Under the pieces are notes generated by a model. It saw only the letters and a program-made list of their open reading frames with translations, searched no databases and was not told where the DNA came from. A DNA stretch of 64,000 bases, from contig DXXG01000010.1 in the NCBI GenBank assembly GCA_019416455.1, forward strand, positions 89,533 through 153,532, read 5' to 3'. The position numbers and the translations under genes were made by a program. This document shows positions 26,090 through 34,355 of this stretch, in pieces (within the stretch, counting starts at the first letter, position 1; the number at the start of each line of letters is the position of its first letter). Source of the stretch: Clostridiales bacterium. Its GTDB lineage: Bacteria > Bacillota > Clostridia > Oscillospirales > Acutalibacteraceae.

Positions 26090-26512
26090 ATGAAACTCAA
26101 AGTGAGAAACGCCCATAGTCTGGTAATTGGAAGCCTTATGGCGGTATTGTGCCTGGTGTGCCTTGGAGCGTATTTTTTTAAGGATCAGGATGGTCGTCTG
26201 CTGGCTGCCGGGTTTATTGTGCTGGTTTGGGCTATGACAGAACTTTATCAGGCGTTCCACAAAGGCCCCATAGAGGAACGCGTTTCAGGCCAGGCAGATG
26301 AACGGGACATATATCTGGCAATGAAATCCAGCCGTACAGCCTTGGGGATCTTTAATAAGGTGCTGTTGCTGGTTTCGATTGTTTCCTTTTGGGTGTATTC
26401 CCGGTTTGACGTGGAATTCCTGCTTCCCATGGCGGTCACTCTTTGCGGAGTGGAGCTGTTTTTGTTTCTTTTACTTCTGGGTGTCAACGTGTATTACGAA
26501 AAGCAGGACTGA
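26090..26512 (+). CDS. Small integral membrane protein of unknown function, paired with XRE regulator
   Basis: 140 residues with four predicted membrane helices (about 10-28, 38-55, 85-103, 108-132). Between helices 2 and 3 is a charged loop with DERDIYLAMKSS, a pattern seen in DUF2178-like membrane proteins encoded beside small XRE regulators. It starts 16 bases after the regulator with AAAGGAGA upstream. Function not known; a stress- or signal-linked regulator/membrane pair is inferred. Confidence 0.65.
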   Translation: MKLKVRNAHSLVIGSLMAVLCLVCLGAYFFKDQDGRLLAAGFIVLVWAMTELYQAFHKGPIEERVSGQADERDIYLAMKSSRTALGIFNKVLLLVSIVSFWVYSRFDVEFLLPMAVTLCGVELFLFLLLLGVNVYYEKQD

Positions 26513-26564
26513 GCTGGTGTTCTTTTAAATGGGCATTTTCTCCGAAACTAGCAAGAATTGTCAT

Positions 26565-26593
26565 TCATAAGCGGGAGCATGGGAGTCACACTA
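26565..26593 (+). promoter_or_regulatory. Candidate sigma-G/sigma-F promoter of the SASP gene
   Basis: TCATA, 17-base spacer, CACACTA, close to the forespore consensus (GHATR, CATNNTA) and 45 bases before the SASP start. No sigma-A promoter is seen here. Confidence 0.5.
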
Positions 26594-26637
26594 GGTAATG
26601 CAAACGCAAGAAAACTTTTGCGAAGGAGAAAACAAAA

Positions 26638-26829
26638 ATGAAGAGCAATTCCAGCATGGTACCCGAAGCTAAGGAAGCAATGAACCGCTTTAAGATGGAG
26701 TCCGCCTCTGAGGTGGGTGTGAACCTGAAGCAGGGCTACAACGGCGACCTGACCTCTCGTCAGGCCGGCTCCATCGGGGGCCAGATGGTCAAAAAGATGA
26801 TCGAGTCCTACGAGAAGAATATGAAGTAA
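26638..26829 (+). CDS. Alpha/beta-type small acid-soluble spore protein
   Basis: 63 residues. It has the GPR-protease region FKMESASEVGV (about 18-28) and the conserved DNA-binding end DLTSRQAGSIGGQMVKKMIE. Such proteins coat spore DNA and shift it to an A-like form, giving UV and heat resistance. A good AAGGAG site precedes the ATG. It shows that the organism can probably form endospores. Confidence 0.95.
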   Translation: MKSNSSMVPEAKEAMNRFKMESASEVGVNLKQGYNGDLTSRQAGSIGGQMVKKMIESYEKNMK

Positions 26830-26846
26830 ATTCTTTCTTCACGCAA

Positions 26847-26881
26847 GCGCCCTGCCGGTTTCGGCAGGGCGTTCGCTTTTT
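26847..26881 (+). terminator. Terminator of the SASP gene
   Basis: GCGCCCTGCCG / CGGCAGGGCG stem with a T5 run. Confidence 0.88.
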
Positions 26882-27281
26882 ACTCATAGTCCTCCAAAAT
26901 AGCGCGGACTTCTTTTAAGGTATCGGCGGTAAAGCCTTCCCGCAGCAGGGCGATATCCTTCTGGGGCAGCAGGTAGACATCCACATCCGATACTAGGCAA
27001 GGCTCTGTCTCTCCCTGGCGGAATACCCCAATTTTCCCCTGATAGATCGTCACCCGATAAGGGCCTTCCTCCTGGGGCGCGGGGGAATTTCCCGTTTCTT
27101 GACTTGCGGAGGGCTTTGGGGTATAATATACCGTACCGTTTGCGGTCGGCTCCCCCTGGACAGGCACTGCTGTCCCACCCCGCAGTGTAAAGGATAAAAG
27201 GGACACAAGCAGGGCCGCCGCTGTGACGAGCAAAGCCAGTATGGTGGGCTTATTGTAATCTTTCAGCTTTTTATCATCCAA
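26880..27281 (-). CDS. Single-pass membrane protein with BofC C-terminal-like domain
   Basis: 133 residues from the preferred start. A short cytosolic segment, one membrane helix (about 16-36), a Pro/Ser-rich linker, and a C-terminal domain of about 60 residues: YRVTIYQGKIGVFRQGE, DVYLLPQKDIALLREGF. This pattern is seen in clostridial proteins with the BofC C-terminal domain (bypass of forespore C). TTG at 27281 follows AGGTGAT at the right distance; an in-frame TTG at 27320 has no such site. Proximity to SASP and a PBP fits an envelope or sporulation role, which is inferred. Confidence 0.65.
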   Translation of the reverse strand: MDDKKLKDYNKPTILALLVTAAALLVSLLSFTLRGGTAVPVQGEPTANGTVYYTPKPSASQETGNSPAPQEEGPYRVTIYQGKIGVFRQGETEPCLVSDVDVYLLPQKDIALLREGFTADTLKEVRAILEDYE

Positions 27282-27363
27282 AGAAATCACCTCGGCAGAA
27301 GTATGGGCATTTTTTTCCAACTTATGCCACCGCTAAGGCGCCTTGCGCCCCAAGGAGGAAACC

Positions 27364-29889
27364 GTGTTAGATAAAAAGGACTTGAACAAATACAACACCA
27401 CGTCCATTGGGACACCTTCCCAACGGACGGAAGGGGAACTTTCTCAGTCTGCCGGAGCCACTGCTAAGTCAGTGGGCGGCATGGTTTGGAAAGCCTTCAA
27501 GACGGTGTTCTGTATCATGTGTGTCACCGGGCTTTTGGTTTTTCTGTCGGTGGCGTCGTTTCTGCTCAGCTTCCGTGACACCGAGCCCCCGGATCTGAGC
27601 GCCATGTCACTGAGCTATTCCAGTTTCGTGTATGTGGACGATGAGGAAGGCAATTCCACGGAGTACATGACCATCTATAAGGATGCCAACCGTGAATGGG
27701 TCTCCCTCAATGATATCCCCGCTTATATGAAAACTGCTCAGGTGGCCATTGAGGACCACCGTTTCAGTGAGCATAACGGCGTGGACTGGTGGAACACCTC
27801 AGGCGCTGTGTTCAAGCTGTTCACCAACAGAGGCGGAGGCGGCGGTTCCACTCTGACCCAGCAGCTCATCAAGAATATCACTGGTGAGAAGCAAGTGAGT
27901 ATCCTGCGAAAAGTTCGGGAAATCTTCACGGCTTTGAATATGGAGAAGAAATATTCCAAGCAGCAGATCTTGGAAGCCTACCTGAACGTGGTAAACTACG
28001 GCGGTCAGAACGAAGGCGTGGAAGCGGCTGCCAAGGCGTACTTCGGCAAGAGCATTTCGGAATGCTCTCTGGCAGAATGCTGCTTGATTGCCGGTATCAC
28101 CCAGAACCCCTCCCAGTTTAACCCGCTGATTTTCCCTGACGAGGCCATAAACAGGGGTGAAGTGGTGCTGGATCGTCTGTGGAAGCTGTCCGACGGGGAC
28201 GAGAGCAACGACGAGCTGGTAGTGACCAGTGAGCTGGAAGGTCAGTTGGAGACTATTACAGAAGAGGAATACAAACAGGCTCTTGCTGAGTTTGAGACCA
28301 TGACTTTCGGGAACGTGGAAGTGGAAGAGACCCAAAGCGTGGAAGAACAGCAAGACTTGGACGATTGGAACTGGTATATCGACACCATGTTTGAGGACAT
28401 CGTATCTGATCTCCAGGAGACCTATGGGTATTCCTATGAGAGAGCTGTGGACATGGTCTACAACTCCGGTCTTGAGATCCATTGCGCTATGGACCCGAAG
28501 ATCCAGTCCGATCTGGAAAACCTGTTCATCAATGGTGACTGCATGCCTGAGGATGAGGACATCGAAGCAGGTATGTTCATCATGGATCCCTATACTGGCC
28601 GGGTTATCGCGGTCATTGGTAGCCGGTACGAACGTGACGGTGTTCGTCTTTGGAACAACGCCACAGACTCCAAGCGTCAGCCTGGTTCGTCTTTCAAGCC
28701 TGTCAGCGCCTATTCTTTGGGACTGGAAACGGGGACCATCACTTATGGCTCCGTGCTGAAAGACCAGCCTGTGCCGGAGTATTATGGCCCCGGCTCCACG
28801 GAGGACGGTCCCTCTAACTTCTCGCTGCAATACACTGGGTATATGAATGTGGACGAGGCCATCGAGGTGTCTCAGAACGCCCCTGTGGCATGGCTCGTGA
28901 AAGAGCTCACTCCTGAGTCCTGCTTCCAGTGGCTTACTGAAAAGCTGCATTTCACCACTCTTACGGAAGAGGACTCTCACAGTCTTTCCGCTATGGCTTT
29001 GGGCGGTATGACGGAAGGTGTCACGGTCCGTGAGATGACAGCGGCTTACTGCGTGTTCGCCAATGGCGGCTATTACTACGAGCCCTACACTTACACTTAC
29101 GTGAAAGACCATGATGGCAACGTGATCCTGGACAACCGGGACAACGTGGGTGAGCAGGTGATGTCCACTGAGAACGCCACCATCATGAATAAGCTGCTCC
29201 ACCGTCCTGTGGAGGGGTATAACGGTACCGCGACGATGATGTGGGACCTGGGCGTGGATCTTTACGCCAAGACCGGTACCACCAACGATACCAAGGACTT
29301 GACCTTCGTGGGTGGCACGCCCTTCTGTGTGGCGGGTATTTGGAATGGTTATCCTACGCCCTCGGAATTGTGGGATTCTGACACCGCCAAGGTGACTTGG
29401 AAAGCAGCGATCCAGTACCTGCTGCAGTACGATTGGAGCGGAAAGAGCTGGGTGCTCAGCGACAATGTGACCCAGTATACGTTCTGCCGCAGCAGCGGCA
29501 AGCTGGCCGGGCCCAACTGCTATGACACAGCGGTTGGCTGGTATTCTTCCGACAATCTGCCCGGGACCTGCAACGGTGGTTCCGACCATATTGCCGGACC
29601 TGCCGCGTCTCCCTCGCCGTCTCCTTCGGTGAGTCCTTCCGCGGAGCCCAGTGTGTCGCCTTCGCCGTCTATGGAGCCTTCTGTATCTCCTGGACCTTCG
29701 GAGGATCCCTCTTCCGGAGTTTCTTCCGATCCTTCTTCGGATGTTTCCGATATTGAGAATACGCCCACGCCTGCGCCTTCTGAAGAACCTACACCCGAGC
29801 CGCCTCCCGGACCGGAGAGTTCTACGGAACCGGAGTCTACACCAGAGACTGCTCCGCCTGAAAGCAGCGACGGCGCGGTGGAAGGTTAA
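27364..29889 (+). CDS. Class A penicillin-binding protein (PBP1A-type transglycosylase/transpeptidase)
   Basis: 841 residues. Cytosolic N terminus, one membrane helix (about 45-70), glycosyltransferase 51 domain with EDHRFSEHNGVDW, GGSTLTQQLIKN and the KYSKQQILEAYLN motif, then the transpeptidase with SSFKPVSAY (nucleophile Ser), SQN in VSQNAPVAW, and KTGT. The last 110 residues are a Pro/Ser/Glu-rich tail built on PSPSVSPS units. It polymerises and cross-links peptidoglycan outside the membrane. GTG start with AAGGAGG at six bases. Its first 13 residues resemble those of the divergent BofC-like protein. Confidence 0.93.
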   Translation: MLDKKDLNKYNTTSIGTPSQRTEGELSQSAGATAKSVGGMVWKAFKTVFCIMCVTGLLVFLSVASFLLSFRDTEPPDLSAMSLSYSSFVYVDDEEGNSTEYMTIYKDANREWVSLNDIPAYMKTAQVAIEDHRFSEHNGVDWWNTSGAVFKLFTNRGGGGGSTLTQQLIKNITGEKQVSILRKVREIFTALNMEKKYSKQQILEAYLNVVNYGGQNEGVEAAAKAYFGKSISECSLAECCLIAGITQNPSQFNPLIFPDEAINRGEVVLDRLWKLSDGDESNDELVVTSELEGQLETITEEEYKQALAEFETMTFGNVEVEETQSVEEQQDLDDWNWYIDTMFEDIVSDLQETYGYSYERAVDMVYNSGLEIHCAMDPKIQSDLENLFINGDCMPEDEDIEAGMFIMDPYTGRVIAVIGSRYERDGVRLWNNATDSKRQPGSSFKPVSAYSLGLETGTITYGSVLKDQPVPEYYGPGSTEDGPSNFSLQYTGYMNVDEAIEVSQNAPVAWLVKELTPESCFQWLTEKLHFTTLTEEDSHSLSAMALGGMTEGVTVREMTAAYCVFANGGYYYEPYTYTYVKDHDGNVILDNRDNVGEQVMSTENATIMNKLLHRPVEGYNGTATMMWDLGVDLYAKTGTTNDTKDLTFVGGTPFCVAGIWNGYPTPSELWDSDTAKVTWKAAIQYLLQYDWSGKSWVLSDNVTQYTFCRSSGKLAGPNCYDTAVGWYSSDNLPGTCNGGSDHIAGPAASPSPSPSVSPSAEPSVSPSPSMEPSVSPGPSEDPSSGVSSDPSSDVSDIENTPTPAPSEEPTPEPPPGPESSTEPESTPETAPPESSDGAVEG

Positions 29890-29924
29890 AGGGCCTGTGT
29901 TGGCAACAACTGGATAAGACAGCA

Positions 29925-29965
29925 AAAACTGCCGTAAGATGTGAATTCTTTTCGGCGGTTTTTGT
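29925..29965 (+). terminator. Terminator of the PBP gene
   Basis: AAAACTGCCG / CGGCGGTTTT arms (one G-U) with a T run; the loop is long (18 bases). Confidence 0.7.
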
Positions 29966-29979
29966 TTTATCGAGGGGGC

Positions 29980-30008
29980 TTGATTTTTCCGCGTAACTGT
30001 GGTAAACT
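29980..30008 (+). promoter_or_regulatory. Promoter of the pheB-hom-thrB-lysC operon
   Basis: TTGATT, 17-base spacer, TAAACT with a TGG extension, 40 bases before pheB. Confidence 0.7.
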
Positions 30009-30047
30009 GTTCGCTGTGACAATACAATCGTATTTTGTAGGTGAACA

Positions 30048-30485
30048 ATGAAAAGCGATTCTTATCTTGTTGTTGACGAAAAGGCACTGCCGGAAGTGTA
30101 TCAAAAGGTGGTCAAGGCCAATGCCCTGTTGGAAAGCGGGGAGGCCGCCACTGCCTCTGAGGCGGTGCGCATAGCGGGGATCTCCCGCAGCGTATATTAC
30201 AAATACCGGGACGCGGTGTTTCCTTACACCCAGAAAGCGTCCTCGGGGATCTTAACGGTGCAGGTCAACTTGACGGACCGTCCCGGCGTGCTGGTGAGCC
30301 TGCTCACCGTGTTTTACCGGGCCGGGGCCAATATCCTCACGGTGAACCAGAACATCCCCGTGAAGGGTAGGGCGTTCGTCTCGGTGTCCGCCCGCATCGA
30401 CAAAATGGAGCAAACTCCCGGTGAGCTTTTGGAAAGCCTGAAGCAGGTGGAGGGCGTGATCAAGATCGACAGCATTGTGGACTAA
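30048..30485 (+). CDS. pheB: ACT-domain protein of the PheB (UPF0735) family
   Basis: 145 residues. Residues 1-70 are an HTH-like region (LPEVYQKVVKANALL, ASEAVRIAGISRSVYYKY). Residues about 72-145 form an ACT domain (LTVQVNLTDRPGVLVSLLTVFYRAGANI). PheB in Bacillus sits with pheA; here it is 34 bases ahead of hom, a common clostridial arrangement. A regulatory amino-acid-sensing role is inferred; enzymatic activity is not evident. Confidence 0.87.
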   Translation: MKSDSYLVVDEKALPEVYQKVVKANALLESGEAATASEAVRIAGISRSVYYKYRDAVFPYTQKASSGILTVQVNLTDRPGVLVSLLTVFYRAGANILTVNQNIPVKGRAFVSVSARIDKMEQTPGELLESLKQVEGVIKIDSIVD

Positions 30486-30519
30486 AACGTCCTATTGTGA
30501 ATAGAAAGGAATGGTATCA

Positions 30520-31770
30520 ATGGCTGAGATCGCGGTGATGGGTCACGGCGTAGTGGGCTCCGGCGTGCTGGAGGTGCTCTTGTCCCATACAGACAGCATT
30601 TCAAAGCGGGCCAAAGAGGAGATCCACGTCAAACGGATCCTGGATCTGCGGGAGTTTCCCGATCTGCCTTACAGCGGCTGCTTCACCAAGGATTTTAACG
30701 ACATCCTGAACGACCCGGAGATCCGGATCGTGGTGGAGGTCATGGGCGGTTTGGAGCCTGCCTACTCCTACGTGAAGGCTTGCCTGGAAAACGGCAAAAG
30801 CGTGGTCACCTCCAATAAGGAATTGGTGGCTCAGAAGGGCGCGGAGCTTTTGGCTCTGGCCCAGAAAAACAACCTGAACTTCCTGTTCGAGGCCAGCGTG
30901 GGCGGCGGTATCCCCATCATCCGGCCCATCAGCCAGTGTTTGGCCGCCAATGAGATGACGGAGATTGCCGGCATCCTCAACGGCACCACTAACTTTATTT
31001 TGACAAAAATGATCCGAGAGCATATGGCCTTTGACGACGCTCTGGCTCTGGCTCAGAAACTGGGTTACGCCGAGCGTGATCCCTCCGCTGACGTGGAAGG
31101 CATCGACGCCTGCCGGAAGATCTGCATCCTGGCCTCTTTGGCCTATGGTACCCATGTGTATCCCGACAGTGTCCACACCGAGGGCATCACCTCCATCACC
31201 AAAGAGGATGTGGGTTACGCAGACGCCTGGGGCGGTGTGATCAAGCTCATCGGCGAGGTGAAGAAGCTGGAGAACGGCCGAGTGCATATCCAGGTGGCTC
31301 CCATGTTCATTTCCCGGGAGAGCCAGCTGGCCAATGTGGACGACGTGTTTAACGGTATCCTGGTCCGGGGCGACGCCACCGGAGACGTGGTGTTTTACGG
31401 CAAGGGCGCAGGCAAATTGCCCACCGCCAGCGCCGTGGTGGCCGATGTGATCGACTGTGTACGCCATCTCCGTTCTGACCGGAAGATCCTCTTCTGGGAG
31501 GATTCCAAGCCCGACTACGTCCAGCCTTGGGAGGACACTCCCCAGGATCTGTTCGTCCGAGTCAGTGGAAAAGAGGACAGCGACAGCCTGTTCGACCTTG
31601 TCCAGCAGGTGTTCCCCGAAGCCGTGCGGCTCATCCGCCGGGATGAGGAGCAGGGCGAGACAGGATTTACCCTGTCGGATGTGACGGAAAACCAGCTGAA
31701 GGCCAAGATCCCCGCTTTGGAGGAACGTGGCTTGAAGCTGGAAAACCGGATCACCATCGCGGATTTTTGA
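30520..31770 (+). CDS. hom: Homoserine dehydrogenase
   Basis: Reduces aspartate semialdehyde to homoserine. 416 residues: NAD(P) site VMGHGVVGSGVLEVL, then VTSNKELVA, FEASVGGGIPIIRP, NGTTNFIL and YAERDPSADVEGIDACRK, all catalytic-domain signatures. A C-terminal ACT-like domain (about 335-416) gives feedback control. The second of two ATGs is chosen, as GAAAGGA abuts the first. Operon with thrB and lysC. Confidence 0.96.
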   Translation: MAEIAVMGHGVVGSGVLEVLLSHTDSISKRAKEEIHVKRILDLREFPDLPYSGCFTKDFNDILNDPEIRIVVEVMGGLEPAYSYVKACLENGKSVVTSNKELVAQKGAELLALAQKNNLNFLFEASVGGGIPIIRPISQCLAANEMTEIAGILNGTTNFILTKMIREHMAFDDALALAQKLGYAERDPSADVEGIDACRKICILASLAYGTHVYPDSVHTEGITSITKEDVGYADAWGGVIKLIGEVKKLENGRVHIQVAPMFISRESQLANVDDVFNGILVRGDATGDVVFYGKGAGKLPTASAVVADVIDCVRHLRSDRKILFWEDSKPDYVQPWEDTPQDLFVRVSGKEDSDSLFDLVQQVFPEAVRLIRRDEEQGETGFTLSDVTENQLKAKIPALEERGLKLENRITIADF

Positions 31771-31787
31771 GAGGGGAGAGATAGGAA

Positions 31788-32684
31788 ATGATCCGAATCG
31801 ACGTGCCGGCTACCAGCGCCAACCTGGGTTCCGGCTTTGACTCTCTGGGCATCGCCCTGACCATGCAGAACCGTGTGTGGATGGAGGAATCCGATACCCT
31901 GGAGATCCGATGCACCGATGGGGTAAAGGTCCCCACCGACGAAAGTAACCTGATCTTTTGGGCGGCCAGCCATCTTTATGAGATCTGCGGCAAGAAGCTG
32001 CCCGGTCTGAAGATCATCCAGGAGAACAATATCCCCATGGCCCGGGGCCTGGGGAGCAGCTCGGCCTGTATCGTGGCGGGGATCCTGGGGGCCAACCGGT
32101 TCATGGGCAACCCCTTGTCCCACAGCGATCTGATCAACCTGGCAGCCCAGATCGAGGGACACCCGGACAATACCAGCCCGGCCCTGTCCGGCGGTTTGGT
32201 GGCCTCGGCCATGGAGGGAAAACGGGTGTACAGCGTCAGCGTGCCTGTGTCGGATAAGATCCGATTTGCCCTGATGATCCCGCCCTTTGAGCTGAAAACA
32301 GAGGAAGCACGTGCTGCTCTGCCCAAGACCTATTCTCGGGAGGACGCAGTTTACAACCTGTCCCGCTCTGGTCTAATGACCGCCTCCCTGTTCTCCGGGG
32401 AACTGCAGAACCTGCGTGTGGCAGTGCAGGACAGGATCCACCAGCCTTACCGCTCCGGGCTTATCGGTCATTACGACGATGTGTTCCGCATGAGCTACGA
32501 GCTGGGGTCCCTGGGTACTTACGTCAGCGGCGCCGGCCCCACCATCATCGCTATGATCGACGCGGACAATGCGGACGCTTTCGGCAGAAACTGTGTCACT
32601 CACTTGGAGGATAAGGGCATTACCGGCTGGCGTGTGGAGATCCTCTCCGCCGCGCCTCAAGGAGCCCAGATCGTCATCGAGTAA
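31788..32684 (+). CDS. thrB: Homoserine kinase (GHMP family)
   Basis: Phosphorylates homoserine for threonine synthesis. 298 residues. GHMP motifs: ATSANLGSGFDSLG at the N terminus, MARGLGSSSACIVAGI around 84, and the C-terminal YVSGAGPTIIAM. A GGGGAGAG site precedes the ATG, 17 bases after hom. No thrC is in the window. Confidence 0.95.
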   Translation: MIRIDVPATSANLGSGFDSLGIALTMQNRVWMEESDTLEIRCTDGVKVPTDESNLIFWAASHLYEICGKKLPGLKIIQENNIPMARGLGSSSACIVAGILGANRFMGNPLSHSDLINLAAQIEGHPDNTSPALSGGLVASAMEGKRVYSVSVPVSDKIRFALMIPPFELKTEEARAALPKTYSREDAVYNLSRSGLMTASLFSGELQNLRVAVQDRIHQPYRSGLIGHYDDVFRMSYELGSLGTYVSGAGPTIIAMIDADNADAFGRNCVTHLEDKGITGWRVEILSAAPQGAQIVIE

Positions 32685-32786
32685 AGAACGGTCCGTCCGG
32701 CCCGGAAACAGCATACAATGGCTGTGGGATATGAATTTGTCAGAGATGACCCGCCTGGTTTGGGCGGGATGAAGGGAAGAATGTGT

Positions 32787-33998
32787 ATGGCACTGATCGT
32801 ACAGAAGTTTGGCGGTTCCTCCGTCCGGGACGCCGAGCGCATCAACAATGTGGCGGACATCGTCACCTCCACCTACAAGGAGGGCAACGATGTGGTGGTA
32901 GTGGTCTCCGCTCAGGGCGACACTACTGATGATTTCATCGAAAAGGCTGCTGAGATCAACGAACGGCCTTCCAAGCGGGAAATGGATATGCTCCTCTCCG
33001 CGGGCGAGCAGATCTCCGCGGCGCTGCTGGCTATGGCCATCGAGCGCATGGGGTATCCTGTGGTCTCCCTGCTGGGGTGGCAGGCTGGTTTCGATACCAC
33101 CTCTGATTACGGTAACGCCCGCATCAAAAAAGTGGACGCCTCCCGGATCAAGCAGGAGCTGGATAAGCGGCGGATCGTGGTGGTCACCGGTTTCCAGGGC
33201 GTTAACAAGTACGGCGATATGACCACTCTGGGACGTGGAGGTTCCGATACCAGTGCCGTGGCCATCGCAGCCACCATGCACGCGGACCTGTGCCAGATCT
33301 TTACCGACGTGGACGGCGTGTATACCGCTGATCCCCGGAAGATCCCCGGCGCTGTGAAGCTCAGCTCCATCTCCTACGATGAGATGCTGGAACTGGCTAC
33401 CTTGGGCGCCCAGGTGCTCCACAACCGTTCTGTGGAAATGGCAAAGAAATACAACATTGAATTGGAAGTCCTTTCCAGCCTGACCCGGCGGAAAGGTACC
33501 ATCGTGAAGGAGGAAAGCAACGTGGAAAAAATGCTCATCAGCGGGGTGGCGAAAGACGACAATATTGCCCGCATCTCCATCATCGGGGTGCCGGATAAGC
33601 CGGGCCTGGCCTTTAAGATCTTCTCTCATCTGGCTGCCAAGGGGATCAACGTGGACATCATTCTTCAGTCCATCGGCCGCAACGGCACCAAGGATATCAG
33701 CTTCACTGTGGAGAAGAACAAGATGGACGACACCATGGATCTGCTCCATCAGAACGCGGAGAAGTGGGGCGCTTCCAATATCGTGTCCGATGACAATGTG
33801 ACCAAGGTCTCTATCGTGGGCGCCGGCATGGAATCCCATCCTGGTGTGGCCGCGGAGATGTTCGAAGCGCTGTTCTCCCGCAGCGTGAACATCCAGATGA
33901 TCTCCACCAGCGAGATCAAGATCTCCGTGCTGCTGAACAAGGCCGACGGTGATCGCGCCGTGGAAGCTATCCACGAGAAATTCTTCCAGAATCAATAA
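32787..33998 (+). CDS. lysC: Aspartate kinase
   Basis: First step of the aspartate family. 403 residues: kinase domain with VQKFGGSSV, GGSDTSAVAIA, and FTDVDGVYTADPR; two C-terminal ACT domains (ISIIGVPDKPGLAFKIF and VSIVGAGMESHPGVA) for feedback by lysine and/or threonine. The ATG at 32787 has AAGGGAAG at a proper distance; an ATG two codons upstream is too close. No lysine riboswitch is seen in front of it. Last of the operon. Confidence 0.95.
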   Translation: MALIVQKFGGSSVRDAERINNVADIVTSTYKEGNDVVVVVSAQGDTTDDFIEKAAEINERPSKREMDMLLSAGEQISAALLAMAIERMGYPVVSLLGWQAGFDTTSDYGNARIKKVDASRIKQELDKRRIVVVTGFQGVNKYGDMTTLGRGGSDTSAVAIAATMHADLCQIFTDVDGVYTADPRKIPGAVKLSSISYDEMLELATLGAQVLHNRSVEMAKKYNIELEVLSSLTRRKGTIVKEESNVEKMLISGVAKDDNIARISIIGVPDKPGLAFKIFSHLAAKGINVDIILQSIGRNGTKDISFTVEKNKMDDTMDLLHQNAEKWGASNIVSDDNVTKVSIVGAGMESHPGVAAEMFEALFSRSVNIQMISTSEIKISVLLNKADGDRAVEAIHEKFFQNQ

Positions 33999-34060
33999 AA
34001 AACGCCGCTGATCAAATTCTGGAAAGCACTTGCCAGGAATTGAAAAGCAGCGTGGTGAGT

Positions 34061-34103
34061 AATCGCCCCCGGATCGCGCAAGCTAGATCCGGGGGTGATT
34101 TTT
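34061..34103 (+). terminator. 15-bp hairpin: lysC terminator that also contains the ribosome site of the next small gene
   Basis: Arms AATCGCCCCCGGATC and GATCCGGGGGTGATT pair over 15 bases with one G-U, loop of 10, followed by T5. As a terminator it ends the lysC operon. Its 3' arm GGGGGTGAT is also the only ribosome site for the 62-residue gene whose ATG follows at 34106. Confidence 0.75.
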
Positions 34104-34105
34104 GT

Positions 34106-34294
34106 ATGTTTCCGTATTTTTGGGGCGGTACGCCGTACAACGGCGCGTCCGGTTTGAACTTTGCGATGTTTGCTAGAGATATCGAGCCCGAGCTTCCGGA
34201 AGAAGTGCGGGCTGCCATTGAGGAACACAAAGAGGAGATCCACAGCGAGGAGGATCTTCGTCACATGGCGGAAGATCTGATGCTTCGGCGGTAA
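34106..34294 (+). CDS. Small acidic protein of unknown function (62 aa)
   Basis: The N-terminal 20 residues are aromatic and Gly-rich (MFPYFWGGTPYNG), the rest is a charged helix (PELPEEVRAAIEEHKEE, DLRHMAEDLMLRR). The composition looks like a real protein, not chance translation. Its ribosome site GGGGGTGAT is buried in the hairpin just upstream, and a terminator-like structure ends it. It may be translated only when that hairpin opens, or as part of a read-through from lysC. No family recognised. Confidence 0.6.
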   Translation: MFPYFWGGTPYNGASGLNFAMFARDIEPELPEEVRAAIEEHKEEIHSEEDLRHMAEDLMLRR

Positions 34295-34295
34295 C

Positions 34296-34330
34296 AAAAG
34301 AGCGTCCCAGGGATGATCCTAGGGACGCTC
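34296..34330 (-). terminator. Terminator of the minus-strand GNAT gene
   Basis: On the minus strand GAGCGTCCC / GGGACGCTC with TTTTG after it; the plus strand lacks a T run. Confidence 0.8.
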
Positions 34331-34355
34331 GTCCTATTTCGTGAGGATGATCGCC

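Noticed and set aside
27799..30087. 762-codon minus-strand frame opposite the PBP gene
   Set aside because: Arg/His-rich shadow of the PBP frame; the low-complexity part mirrors the PBP Pro/Ser tail.
32685..32786. Lysine riboswitch or separate promoter before lysC
   Set aside because: The gap of 102 bases is too short for the lysine aptamer and only a TACAAT without a fitting -35 is seen.
32373..33995. 540-codon minus-strand frame opposite lysC and thrB
   Set aside because: Shadow of biased codons; no ribosome site or promoter.
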